Program-made: the position numbers and the translations under genes
The notes under the pieces: model-generated
The model's database searches: none
What the model was told of the DNA's origin: nothing
The model's input: only the letters and a program-made list of their open reading frames with translations
Shown here: piece after piece, positions 38,297-46,800 of the stretch
How the letters are laid out: every line of letters starts with the position of its first letter
Numbering within the stretch: position 1 is the stretch's first letter
DNA from: Neorhodopirellula lusitana
Lineage (GTDB): Bacteria; Planctomycetota; Planctomycetia; Pirellulales; Pirellulaceae
Assembly (NCBI RefSeq): GCF_900182915.1
Contig: NZ_FXUG01000005.1
Coordinates: 351,582 to 415,581 of the forward strand
Reading direction: 5' to 3'
DNA: 64,000 bases

Positions 38297-38525
38297 CGTG
38301 CGTAGCCTAGGCTTCCAGCCTGGGTTTAGAAAACGCCCGTGGCTCAGGTTTCCAACCCGGGGTCCAACACCCCCGTGGTCTAGGCTTCTAGCCTGGGTTC
38401 CAGCAACACCGTGGCCTAGGCTTCCAGCCTGGGGTCCAGCAACACCGTGGCCTAGGCTTCCAGCCTGGGGTCCAGCAACAGCCTGGAAGACCTGCAAACA
38501 CACCCCACAGGCTAGAAGCCTATGC
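38297..38525. repeat. Tandem array of 36-nt hairpin repeats
   Basis: About five units of a 36-nt period follow the pgk terminator; two adjacent copies are identical over the full unit. Each contains cctaggcttccagcctggg, in which aggct and agcct are inverted arms around three bases. The last, separated unit is in opposite orientation (caggctagaagcct). There are no unique spacers, so it is not a CRISPR array. The minus-strand reading gives a 12-residue repeat but no gene-like context. Confidence 0.85.
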
Positions 38526-38647
38526 CACCTTTCGTGGTCGATTGAGATTCCGATTGTGCTATAACGACCGCAGAAGCTTCCTAATGCTTGGCTAAGCAAA
38601 CGATGCTTCCGCCAAACAATTCGATACACGCCCGCTCTAAAGCCAAC

Positions 38648-39103
38648 ATGGCCTCTGCCCCAGAACAGCTTCCCTCCGACAAACGCAAAAATTCGACGAA
38701 AGCGGGGGAAAGCAAGCCCGGCACCTCCATGCGTGCGACCTGGGCGGACTCGCTGCACTCGTTCCTGCTGGCCAGTGTCTTTTTGCTTTCGGCAATCGTG
38801 GGGCTCTTGTATGTCATCTGGTCCTACAGCCAACGCGATCCGCTGGAGGGAATCGAAGTGCCACCGGTTCGTTTCGTCACCAGCGATCCCAGCGGGCAAG
38901 ACGGTGATGCGTTCGACACGCCCTCTAGAACAGAAACCGCTCTACTGGAACCGATGACGCTGGAACAACGACTCGACTCGCTGGCCGAGATCCCTGTTGA
39001 TTCAGACGCTCCGCTGGAATCCGCTGACGCTGAACCGACCTTGCCCTCCGCGATCGACGAAATCAGCGATGCCGTTGCGCCGGCCCCAGCCCCAGGAAAC
39101 TAG
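38648..39103 (+). CDS. Single-pass membrane protein of unknown function
   Basis: A 151-residue protein (ATG at 38648; ATG at 38603 and TTG at 38588 are alternatives). There is one membrane helix (SFLLASVFLLSAIVGLLYVIW) in the middle, with a basic N-terminal side and an acidic, proline-rich C-terminal half of about 80 residues, which is likely disordered and external. No motif identifies a function. It follows the repeat array and precedes bioB by 204 bases. Confidence 0.65.
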   Translation: MASAPEQLPSDKRKNSTKAGESKPGTSMRATWADSLHSFLLASVFLLSAIVGLLYVIWSYSQRDPLEGIEVPPVRFVTSDPSGQDGDAFDTPSRTETALLEPMTLEQRLDSLAEIPVDSDAPLESADAEPTLPSAIDEISDAVAPAPAPGN

Positions 39104-39307
39104 GCTCAAAACGCAACCGAATCCCAACCGAACGTGAATTGCCCCAAATCACGCGGGTAACCGCACCCACGATCATCGGTCGGTTGCGTTGCACTACTTG
39201 CGATTTTAGGCCGTGGCGATGACGATAGGGGCTTACTGGGCAGTGCTGACGCTGTTCAGTTCTCGTCATTTCGCCAGTCGCCGATCACTTTCGCAGGCCC
39301 CCAACCC

Positions 39308-40393
39308 ATGAGTGTTGCTCCTTCGCCCCAATCGTCTTCCAACAATGAGTCCGCCGGGAAGCAGCCAACCGGGAATCCACCTGTTTTCTCGCCTCCTGGC
39401 TACTTTGACGCATTGGCGACCCGCGTCCTCGAGGGTTCACCGATCACGCGTGAAGAAGCGCTGTCGATCCTGAACGCCTCCGACCTGGACGTGCCCGCGA
39501 TCCTGGCCGCTGGCTACCGGATCCGGCATCACTACTTCGCCAACTCCGTTCAGCTCTACTTCTTGATGAGCGCCAAGAGCGGCCTGTGCCCCGAAGACTG
39601 CCACTACTGCAGCCAGTCGAAGGTCTCCGAGGCACCGGTGCCGAAGTACAACATTCTCAAGCGAGATGACCTGATGGAAGCGGCACGCGTGGCCGCCGAA
39701 CGCGGAGCCAAAACGTATTGCCTGGTGATCAGTGCCCGGGGCCCCAACGAGCGTGAAATGAAAGCGGTCGAAACCATCGTTCCGGAAATCAAACAGAAAT
39801 ACAATCTGGATATCTGTGCCTGCCTGGGTCTACTCGACGACGACCAAGCCAAACGACTCAAGGCCTGTGGCGTTGACCGCGTTAATCACAACCTGAACTC
39901 CAGCGAATCTCACTACGCCAAGATCTGCACCACCCACACCTACGAAGACCGAGTGCAAACCCTTCGCAATGTTCGCGATGCGGGCATGGAAATGTGCAGC
40001 GGTGGCATCATCGGCATGGGCGAAACCAAAGAAGACATCGTCTCGATGGCCTTCGATCTGGCCGACCTTGGTGTGCAATCCATCCCAGTCAACATCCTTA
40101 ACGCGATCGACGGCACGCCGCTCGAAGGCACCGATGCGATGTCCGCGCAGGATGCACTGAAGTCGCTGGCCATGTTCCGGTTTGTGAACCCCGATCGCGA
40201 ACTGCGTATCGCCGGCGGACGTGAACTCCACCTGCGAATGCTGCAACCGATGGGACTCTACGTCGCCAACAGCCTCTTTGTCGGCGACTACCTAACGACC
40301 AAGGGACAAGCACCGCAAGCCGACTACGACATGATCAACGATCTCGGCTTCGACATCACCGGATCTTGCGAAGAAGTGAGCATCGACGGTTGA
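39308..40393 (+). CDS. bioB: Biotin synthase
   Basis: A 361-residue radical-SAM enzyme that inserts sulfur into dethiobiotin. The cluster motif is in GLCPEDCHYCSQSK (C-x3-C-x2-C, about residue 96-103). Other features are YYSNSVQLYFLMSAKS-like strand FANSVQLYFLMSAKSG, DRVNHNLNSSE, GMEMCSGGIIGMGETKEDI, and SIPVNILNAIDGTPLEG. These match BioB over its whole length. The next gene overlaps by four bases (TTGA), so an SDR enzyme is probably translated with it. No other biotin gene is in the window. Confidence 0.95.
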   Translation: MSVAPSPQSSSNNESAGKQPTGNPPVFSPPGYFDALATRVLEGSPITREEALSILNASDLDVPAILAAGYRIRHHYFANSVQLYFLMSAKSGLCPEDCHYCSQSKVSEAPVPKYNILKRDDLMEAARVAAERGAKTYCLVISARGPNEREMKAVETIVPEIKQKYNLDICACLGLLDDDQAKRLKACGVDRVNHNLNSSESHYAKICTTHTYEDRVQTLRNVRDAGMEMCSGGIIGMGETKEDIVSMAFDLADLGVQSIPVNILNAIDGTPLEGTDAMSAQDALKSLAMFRFVNPDRELRIAGGRELHLRMLQPMGLYVANSLFVGDYLTTKGQAPQADYDMINDLGFDITGSCEEVSIDG

Positions 40394-41193
40394 GCCTTCG
40401 CCAAACGTTCGATACCGATGCCCCGGTCGCGATCGTGACCGGTTCCGGCGCACCGCGAGTCGGCCGGGTGATCGCCGAAGAACTCTCGCGGCGTGGCTGC
40501 CATGTCGCCCTGCACGCCAACTCCAGCGTGGACGAAGCGGAAGCTGCCGCCTCGTCTTGGCAAACCAATTTTGATCGCGACGCGATTGTCGTGACCGGTT
40601 CGCTGGACGATGACGCCGTCTGCGACTCGATCATCGACCAAACCCATTCGCACTACGGCCGTTTGGACATCCTCGTCAACAGTGCCGCGATTTGGTCGCC
40701 CACGTCGCTCGACGAAATCACCGGCGACGAGATCCGGCGATATTTCCAAATCAACTCCGTCGCGTCGCTACTCTGCTCCCGAGCCGCCGGCCGGCACATG
40801 GTCGGGCAACCGCATGGCGGTGCGATCATCCAAATCGGCGACTGGGCCACCGTTCGCCCCTACGCCGATCACGCGGCCTACTTCCCCAGCAAGGGAGCCG
40901 TGGAGGCGATGACGCGATCACTGGCCGTCGAACTGGGCAGCCGCAACGCTCGAGTACGTGTGAACTGCGTGCAGCCCGGTCCGGTGCTTTTAGGCGATGA
41001 CGTTCCCGCTGAAACGACTCAACAACTGATCGACAGCACGCTCGCTCGCCGAATCGGCACCCCCGAAGACGTCGCCTCCGCGGTCGCCTTCCTATGTGAA
41101 AACACCTTCGTGACCGGAGTTTGCCTGCCCGTTGATGGAGGCCGAGGGATCTTCGCGCCTGATGGACTGCAAGTCGGCCGCAACACCGGCTAA
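40390..41193 (+). CDS. Short-chain dehydrogenase/reductase, pteridine-reductase-like
   Basis: A 267-residue NADPH-type SDR from a TTG at 40390 that overlaps the bioB stop by four bases; an in-frame ATG at 40366 within bioB is less likely. The dinucleotide site is VTGSGAPRVGRVIAEEL, then LVNSAAIW, and the catalytic YxxxK is in AYFPSKGAVEAMTRSL. The usual active-site serine is replaced by aspartate in IIQIGDWATVRPYADHAAY, the arrangement of pteridine reductase (PTR1/FolM-like), so a pterin or similar substrate is possible. Coupling to bioB is unexplained. Confidence 0.82.
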   Translation: MSLRQTFDTDAPVAIVTGSGAPRVGRVIAEELSRRGCHVALHANSSVDEAEAAASSWQTNFDRDAIVVTGSLDDDAVCDSIIDQTHSHYGRLDILVNSAAIWSPTSLDEITGDEIRRYFQINSVASLLCSRAAGRHMVGQPHGGAIIQIGDWATVRPYADHAAYFPSKGAVEAMTRSLAVELGSRNARVRVNCVQPGPVLLGDDVPAETTQQLIDSTLARRIGTPEDVASAVAFLCENTFVTGVCLPVDGGRGIFAPDGLQVGRNTG

Positions 41194-41256
41194 ACAGACC
41201 GGCAGAAACGTTTCAGCAGATGAGCCGCTTTGGTGCCAGCGGCCTGCTGGCCTGGC

Positions 41257-41310
41257 AACCCGACGCGTGAGCGAGGGGATGAATTCCGTCCCTCGCTAAC
41301 GCGTCGGGTT
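41257..41310. repeat. Large palindrome between the SDR gene and the glycosyltransferase gene
   Basis: aacccgacgcgt (41257-41268) pairs perfectly with acgcgtcgggtt (41299-41310), and agcgaggg pairs with ccctcgct inside, giving 20 base pairs around a 12-base loop. No T-run follows. It may be a bidirectional terminator or one copy of a dispersed planctomycete palindrome. Confidence 0.75.
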
Positions 41311-41452
41311 ACCACCAACCTGCAAATCTGCGTTACGGATTAGCTCAACAGCCCGCCAGACACGGCCCCCACGCCGAAGCAGTATGAACGCCAAAAGGAT
41401 TGCACCCAATCACACGGGCGCAATTAGCAATTAGCAACTAGCAACTCCCAAA

Positions 41453-42571
41453 CTACTCCCCGCCAAGCTTCGCGTACAACTCGCGATACTGGTCTACCAT
41501 TCCCTGCACCGAGAACTCTTCTCGCATGCGAAGCTGGTTTGACCGCCCGACCCGATCGGAAAGCGAGCGATCATCCAAGAACTGATTCAGCTTGGCTGTC
41601 ATCACCGCCGAATCGCCCGCCGCGAATCCCTGGTGCGGGTCGTTACCGATTAATTCCTCACTGCCCTCGACCAAACTGCACACCACCGGCTTGCCCGCTG
41701 CCATTGCCTCTAACACCACGTTGGGCATCCCCTCGTAATGACTGGGCAATACCAGCACGCGGCAACCCGCCAACAGCGACGCGACGTCCGCCCGCCATGG
41801 CAACACGCGAACGCGGTCACCGCTGACTGCTTCCGACCAGCTTGCCAGCTCCGCCCGCAGCGGCCCCATGCCGACCATCACCAACTTACGGTTGCTGCCC
41901 AACGGAGCAAACTGATCCAGCGTTGACTGAAGCAGACCAAGGTTCTTCTGCGGATGCAAACGCCCGACAAACAACACCACGTCGGCATCCGCATCCCAGC
42001 CGAATGTCCGCCAATCCATTGGCGGCGCGGTCGCAAAGTGATCCACATCAACGGAGTTCCCGATCACGCTGGTCTGATCAGCAGAGAGCCCCAAGTGCTG
42101 ATGCGTGAAACGCTCCACCGCGTTGCTAACACAGATCACGTGATCGACTTGCCGCAGTGCCCGGCGTTCCATTGCACAACGCCAACGACTGGGATCCGCG
42201 ACACGAATCCCGGCCACCCGTGGCCCCGATGCCTGAAGTGGCTTGGCGAAAACATTGGTCAGCGTATTGGCATGAAAGAGAAACGTTTGGCAAACCGCCG
42301 CCGGACGCTGCTGGATCCACCGACGCAATCGCCATGCGGCCATCGGGAACTCACGCACGCTTGTCGCATCCGCTGACTCCAGCATGACATCGTTGTCGCG
42401 AAGGGCTCGAACCAGCTGATCTCGCCCGTCGCCATCCTCTGCGGTGGGCAACCGACCGATTGAATAGACACGAACGGAGTTACCCTTTTGCTGCAACCCG
42501 ATCGCTAAACGCGCCAACGTTCGCTCGGCGCCGCCAACTTCGAACTCGGTGATGACAAAGTCGACATCCAC
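41453..42571 (-). CDS. Glycosyltransferase family 4
   Basis: A 372-residue GT-B enzyme with a GTG start. The acceptor-side domain begins DFVITEFEVGGAERTLARLA. The donor-side domain starts with VLFVGRLHPQKNLG, and the C-terminal EGMPNVVLEAMAAGKPVVCS is the E-x7-E motif of retaining family 4 transferases. It acts on a cytoplasmic-side lipid or polysaccharide; the sugar is unknown. The FMN-reductase gene ends three bases upstream on the same strand, so the two may be one transcript. Confidence 0.9.
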   Translation of the reverse strand: MDVDFVITEFEVGGAERTLARLAIGLQQKGNSVRVYSIGRLPTAEDGDGRDQLVRALRDNDVMLESADATSVREFPMAAWRLRRWIQQRPAAVCQTFLFHANTLTNVFAKPLQASGPRVAGIRVADPSRWRCAMERRALRQVDHVICVSNAVERFTHQHLGLSADQTSVIGNSVDVDHFATAPPMDWRTFGWDADADVVLFVGRLHPQKNLGLLQSTLDQFAPLGSNRKLVMVGMGPLRAELASWSEAVSGDRVRVLPWRADVASLLAGCRVLVLPSHYEGMPNVVLEAMAAGKPVVCSLVEGSEELIGNDPHQGFAAGDSAVMTAKLNQFLDDRSLSDRVGRSNQLRMREEFSVQGMVDQYRELYAKLGGE

Positions 42572-42574
42572 CCG

Positions 42575-43108
42575 CTACACCGTCGCTGCGTCACGTAGCG
42601 CATCTGAGACACGAAGCGACTCGGATACCAACTGATCAACGCGTCCCGCAATGTCGTCATCGGCCAGTGAGTCGCCCTCGAAGCTCTCACCGGTGGCGTA
42701 AACAAACCGAGGAACGATCACGCAGCGGAAGTCCAGCATCAGGCTGTTCGCCAAGCCCATGGCCGACATGTAACTGCCCTGACCACCGGCCGCCAACATC
42801 AGCGAAACCACCTTCCCGGTCCACGCTTTGCCGGTCAGTTCGACAGCATTCTTAATTGCCGCATTGACGTCGTAGTTGTAAACCGGCGACGCCACAAAAA
42901 TCGATTCCGCCGACCGAATCATCTCCGCCAATGCGATCACCTCTGGATCCCCGTAAGCCTTCGCCCCATCACAAGGCGGCAACGTTCGCGATGACAAATC
43001 AAAGACCTCGACTTCCCGTCCCATCGCTCGAAGCCGTGTTTCCACTTCACGTGCAAGAATACGGCTACGGCTGGTCGGATGCAGGCTGGAACTGAGAATC
43101 AAATGCAT
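42575..43108 (-). CDS. NADPH-dependent FMN reductase-like flavoprotein
   Basis: A 177-residue flavodoxin-like protein. LILSSSLHPTSRSRILARE at the N-terminus forms the phosphate-binding loop, and VASPVYNYDVNAAIKNAVEL contains the FMN-site sequence P-x-Y-N; LMLAAGGQGSYMSAMG is the second flavin contact. The family reduces flavins, quinones or azo dyes with NAD(P)H. It is the upstream gene of the glycosyltransferase. Confidence 0.85.
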   Translation of the reverse strand: MHLILSSSLHPTSRSRILAREVETRLRAMGREVEVFDLSSRTLPPCDGAKAYGDPEVIALAEMIRSAESIFVASPVYNYDVNAAIKNAVELTGKAWTGKVVSLMLAAGGQGSYMSAMGLANSLMLDFRCVIVPRFVYATGESFEGDSLADDDIAGRVDQLVSESLRVSDALRDAATV

Positions 43109-43363
43109 AGCGATTGTAAAAAAAGTGTCGAACGAACGAGTGGTGTCTCAAAGTCAAATTCTAGAATGAGCCGTTTTGAAGCCGATCAAAAACCGGACGG
43201 CTTACTGGCTGTTAGTTTACTAAGCCGCCAAGCGATAGCTGCGGTTGCCGATGCCGATGCCAAAAGACCTGGGCGACGATAAGCCGCTCACCAAGAAGAT
43301 TGACACACGCCACTTACGACGCTCCGCGAGCAATGAATTCCAAAACTTGTTTCCCGACGAATC

Positions 43364-44323
43364 CTAGGTAAAGAAGAAGCGAGTGACGTGATAGAAAATC
43401 GGGGCTGCAAAACAAATGTTATCGATTTGGTCCAATACACCAGCGTGCCCCTGAACCAGGGTGCCGGTATCCGTCACGCCGCGGTCACGCTTGATCGCAC
43501 TCATCGTCAACGTCCCCACGCTGGCCATGATCGTCACCACGACGCCCATCAACAACGCTTCCCACCAGAAAAACGGGGTCGCCCAGCGGAGCAGTGCTGC
43601 AATGATTCCGGTGGTCATCGCCGATCCCGTCACACCCTCCCAGGTCCGCGAAGCGTTAATCCGCGGAGCGATCACATGCCGGCCAATCCAGCGACTCCAG
43701 GCGCGTTCCAACGTCAGTGAAAGCTGTGCGATCAACACAAAGAACATCAACAAGTTGATGTTGCTTCCATCCCAAGGAACATCGCCGGTGCGAACCACAT
43801 CCAGGTACAACAACGCCGGAGCATGCGAAAGGCAATACACACACACCAACAACCCAAACTGAATCTTCGCACATCGTTCCAAGAAACGCTTCGCGTCACC
43901 GGCGATCGCCGCCCGTGCGGGGATAAACAAGCTCGCATAAACCGGGATCACGATGCTGTAGAACTCGTAGTACTTACTGCCCGCCCCGATCAGGATGTAC
44001 TGCAATGGCGTGAAGATGAAGAAGATCCAAAACAACGTCCGGTGATCACCACGCCGCGTCGGCGTCATCGAGATAAATTCTCGAAGTGCCCAGAACGACA
44101 CAAACGCGAACAACACGACCAAGCCAATCCGTCCGGTCAGTGATCCGATCACGAAAATCGCGACCATCGTCCACCACACCCGCAACTTCGCTCGGAAACG
44201 TTTGACAAGCGCGGAGTCCGTTCCCTCCGAACCGACACGCCCCATCACCACGCCTACAATCGTGGCGATCGAAAGTGCCGCCAAGATAACAGCGATCAAC
44301 AGATAGGTCGTGAAGTCGGGCAA
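43364..44323 (-). CDS. cdsA: Phosphatidate cytidylyltransferase-like, divergent
   Basis: A 319-residue polytopic membrane protein, mostly hydrophobic, with seven or more probable helices. The C-terminus has the CDP-alcohol cytidylyltransferase signature: TMSAIKRDRGVTDTGTLVQGHAGVLDQIDN. The canonical pattern S-x-x-K-R-x4-K-D-x-G-x-x-x-P-G-H-G-G-x-x-D-R-x-D is altered at three places: K-D is T-D, H-G-G is H-A-G, and D-R is D-Q. The enzyme would make CDP-diacylglycerol from phosphatidate. The deviations could mean an altered paralogue; the overall membrane pattern and length still support CdsA. Confidence 0.78.
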   Translation of the reverse strand: MPDFTTYLLIAVILAALSIATIVGVVMGRVGSEGTDSALVKRFRAKLRVWWTMVAIFVIGSLTGRIGLVVLFAFVSFWALREFISMTPTRRGDHRTLFWIFFIFTPLQYILIGAGSKYYEFYSIVIPVYASLFIPARAAIAGDAKRFLERCAKIQFGLLVCVYCLSHAPALLYLDVVRTGDVPWDGSNINLLMFFVLIAQLSLTLERAWSRWIGRHVIAPRINASRTWEGVTGSAMTTGIIAALLRWATPFFWWEALLMGVVVTIMASVGTLTMSAIKRDRGVTDTGTLVQGHAGVLDQIDNICFAAPIFYHVTRFFFT

Positions 44324-44434
44324 CGATCACCTCTTTGTAGGAAATTTTTCAAAACAACAACCGCAGCCTTCGCCGCCTTCACTCCCGCCAGCCAAACTCG
44401 CCCCTGCGAGCGACTCTCGTCTTAGCGCGTCGGT

Positions 44435-45514
44435 TTAAGACGCCGAGCTGACTTTGGCAACCACTGCTGCACCCATCGCTTCAGTGCCGATCGATTCGCC
44501 ACCGCGAGCCAGGTCAGCCGTTCGCAAACCATCGGTCAGGACCGCAGCCACGGCAGCTTCAATCGCATCGGCTTCTTCATTCAAAGACAACGAATGACGC
44601 AACATCATCGCCGCCGCCAAGATGGTCGCCAACGGGTTGGCAATTCCCTTGCCTGCAATATCCGGGGCACTGCCGTGAATCGGCTCATACAAACCAGGGC
44701 CATCGCTTCCTACCGAAGCACTTGGAAGCATCCCCAACGAACCTGGAAGCATCGACGCTTCATCGGTCAAGATGTCGCCAAACATGTTCCCGGTCACCAC
44801 TACATCGAAATCCGCTGGGCGGTTGATCAAGTGCATGGCCATCGAATCCACCAACACCACATCGTATTGCACGTCGGGGAATTCGCTGCTCATCACTTCC
44901 GCAGCCGTTCGGCGCCACAAACGACTCGGCTCCAACACGTTTGCCTTGTCGACACTCGTCAAACGATTCGAACGACCTTGAGCCGCCTTGGCCGCCATCC
45001 GCACGATCCGCTTCACTTCGCCGACACTGTAAGTCATCGACTGAAATGCAGTCTCGTCGTCGCCGCTTCCTGACGTCCCGGATTCACCGAAATAGATCCC
45101 ACCTGTCAATTCGCGGAAAAACAAGATGTCGGTACCGCGAACAATGTCCGCTCGCAGTGGCGACGCATCGGCCAGTTCATCAAACAACTTGATCGGACGC
45201 AGGTTAGCAAACAACCCAAGCTCTTTGCGAATCCGCAACAGCCCAGCTTCCGGGCGAGTCTTCGCCGAAGGATCGTCCCATTTCGGGCCCCCCACAGCGC
45301 CCAGCAAAATCGCCGAAGCAGCCTTGCAGGCCTCCACGGTCGCCGGAGGCAGCGGATCGCCGGTTTCATCGATCGCAATCCCACCCAACAGGTGCGAGCT
45401 GAATTCAAACTCATGACCAAAACGCTTGCCAATCGCCAAGAGGACGAGACGTGCCTGTTCGACGATTTCAGGACCAATCCCGTCACCGGGAAGAAGGACG
45501 ATGTTGTGGTTCAT
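44435..45514 (-). CDS. leuB: 3-isopropylmalate dehydrogenase
   Basis: A 359-residue leucine-biosynthesis enzyme that oxidatively decarboxylates 3-isopropylmalate. The start at [17 protein letters not shown] (45514) is preferred over a longer in-frame start at 45556. Diagnostic segments are [82 protein letters not shown], and [19 protein letters not shown]. All catalytic landmarks (R, K, D, Y) appear in place. No other leu genes are adjacent. Confidence 0.95.
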   Translation of the reverse strand: MNHNIVLLPGDGIGPEIVEQARLVLLAIGKRFGHEFEFSSHLLGGIAIDETGDPLPPATVEACKAASAILLGAVGGPKWDDPSAKTRPEAGLLRIRKELGLFANLRPIKLFDELADASPLRADIVRGTDILFFRELTGGIYFGESGTSGSGDDETAFQSMTYSVGEVKRIVRMAAKAAQGRSNRLTSVDKANVLEPSRLWRRTAAEVMSSEFPDVQYDVVLVDSMAMHLINRPADFDVVVTGNMFGDILTDEASMLPGSLGMLPSASVGSDGPGLYEPIHGSAPDIAGKGIANPLATILAAAMMLRHSLSLNEEADAIEAAVAAVLTDGLRTADLARGGESIGTEAMGAAVVAKVSSAS

Positions 45515-45680
45515 ATTCAGCGTGTGGGGGATTTGTGAGTCAGGGCGGATGAACAATCGGGGATGCAGTTCTTCTCAAAATCATTTCAAAAGAATCAGCT
45601 CCGAATAGCTTAACCAACCCACCGACCACGAACAGAAGGCACGGTTGCGGTGACACGTGAAAACACGATAGTTTGCGTTA

Positions 45681-46640
45681 GTGAACAGCTGGAAAAACCT
45701 CAAACGCAATCTCGCTCAACGATTTCTGGATCGCTGCGTCCTCCGTCCCAATCGCGACCCGATTCCCTGCGAGAACCTGATTCGCTGCCCAATCGACCAT
45801 CCGGACGTCGCCGCCAACCCACATTCCCCTGATATCCCGCGAAGCAACGTCCAAACCGAGGCGTATGTCTTCACGACGCGTCAGGACGGCAAACTCCCAC
45901 CGCTGCCCCAACCGAACACCACCTCCGGGACACCACAAGAAGCTCCCCAGCACTTGGCGATCAAATTCCCCGGCACGGGTGGCAGGGCCGAACGCAGCTC
46001 CGAAGCGCCGCTGAATTTGCTCTATCCCAACCTCGCCAACACCACCCACCCGCCCGGGCAACACGTTGAGGTTTGGACCTGGAACCCGCCCGGCTACGGC
46101 CAATCCACGCCACCAGCCCGACTCGTCGACCAAGCGGATTTCGCTCGCGACTTCGCACGTCAGGTCGCCGCCGCATCCAGCGGACCACACACCCAGTTGT
46201 GGCTAGTCGGCAACAGCCTCGGCTGCCTATCCGTCCTACACCTCGCCGCCAATTTAGACGCTTGGCTGCCTGAGGGTTTCCCACGCAATCAGGTTGGTTG
46301 CTGGCTGCGAAATCCTCCCGACCTTGCGGAAGTCGTACTGCGAGTTTCCCGGCGGTACCATGCGGAACGATTCATGCGGCGTGTCGTCCAGTGCTTACCG
46401 TCTAACCTGGACGCGGTCCAAAACGCTTCACACAGCCCCAGCCCCGCCGTCTTCTTGGCATCACAAAAAGACCGCCTCGTGTTGCCGGAACTGCAAGCCC
46501 GCATCCACCAAGCCTACCGTGGCGATAAACGCATCGTCCCACTCGAAGGACTCGACCACGACGGACTGCTCGAAGAACAACACGTGCCACTGGTCGTCTC
46601 CGCATCGCACTGGTTAGCCGATCAAACAAAACCCAAGTGA
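45681..46640 (+). CDS. Alpha/beta hydrolase of unknown substrate
   Basis: A 319-residue alpha/beta-hydrolase-fold protein with a GTG start. The nucleophile elbow is LVGNSLGCLSVLHLA (G-x-S-x-G), before it comes WTWNPPGYGQSTPP, and the histidine is likely in LEGLDHDGLLEE. No signal peptide. The N-terminal 90 residues are proline-rich and polar. Substrate is unknown. It is a single gene between leuB and the HTTM-type gene. Confidence 0.8.
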   Translation: MNSWKNLKRNLAQRFLDRCVLRPNRDPIPCENLIRCPIDHPDVAANPHSPDIPRSNVQTEAYVFTTRQDGKLPPLPQPNTTSGTPQEAPQHLAIKFPGTGGRAERSSEAPLNLLYPNLANTTHPPGQHVEVWTWNPPGYGQSTPPARLVDQADFARDFARQVAAASSGPHTQLWLVGNSLGCLSVLHLAANLDAWLPEGFPRNQVGCWLRNPPDLAEVVLRVSRRYHAERFMRRVVQCLPSNLDAVQNASHSPSPAVFLASQKDRLVLPELQARIHQAYRGDKRIVPLEGLDHDGLLEEQHVPLVVSASHWLADQTKPK

Positions 46641-46644
46641 CCTT

Positions 46645-46800
46645 AAGCTACGATGCCCAAAGGCTCAGTCCCCGAGGGCCCAGTACCCGAAGGCTCAGTC
46701 CCCTAAGTCACAGTGGCCCTGAAGCCGTGTGCTCCTGAAACCCTGTGCCCCTGAAGCCCTGTGGCCCTGTGGCCCTGTGGCCCTGCCTTACCACGAACCC
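46645..46800. repeat. Low-complexity repeats between hydrolase gene and membrane-protein gene
   Basis: Short units around ggccctg and gaagcc..tgtg are repeated many times from 46645 to about 46790, including three consecutive gccctgtg copies. The last part codes for the C-terminus of the membrane protein on the minus strand, so the repeat has grown into a gene end. Confidence 0.75.

Noticed and set aside
38297..38525. CRISPR array
   Set aside because: Repeats are directly adjacent with no unique spacers, and no cas gene is in the window.
38288..38899. A 203-residue minus-strand frame with a 12-residue repeat
   Set aside because: It is the translation of the tandem hairpin DNA array and of the antisense of a membrane-protein gene; no start context or homology supports it.
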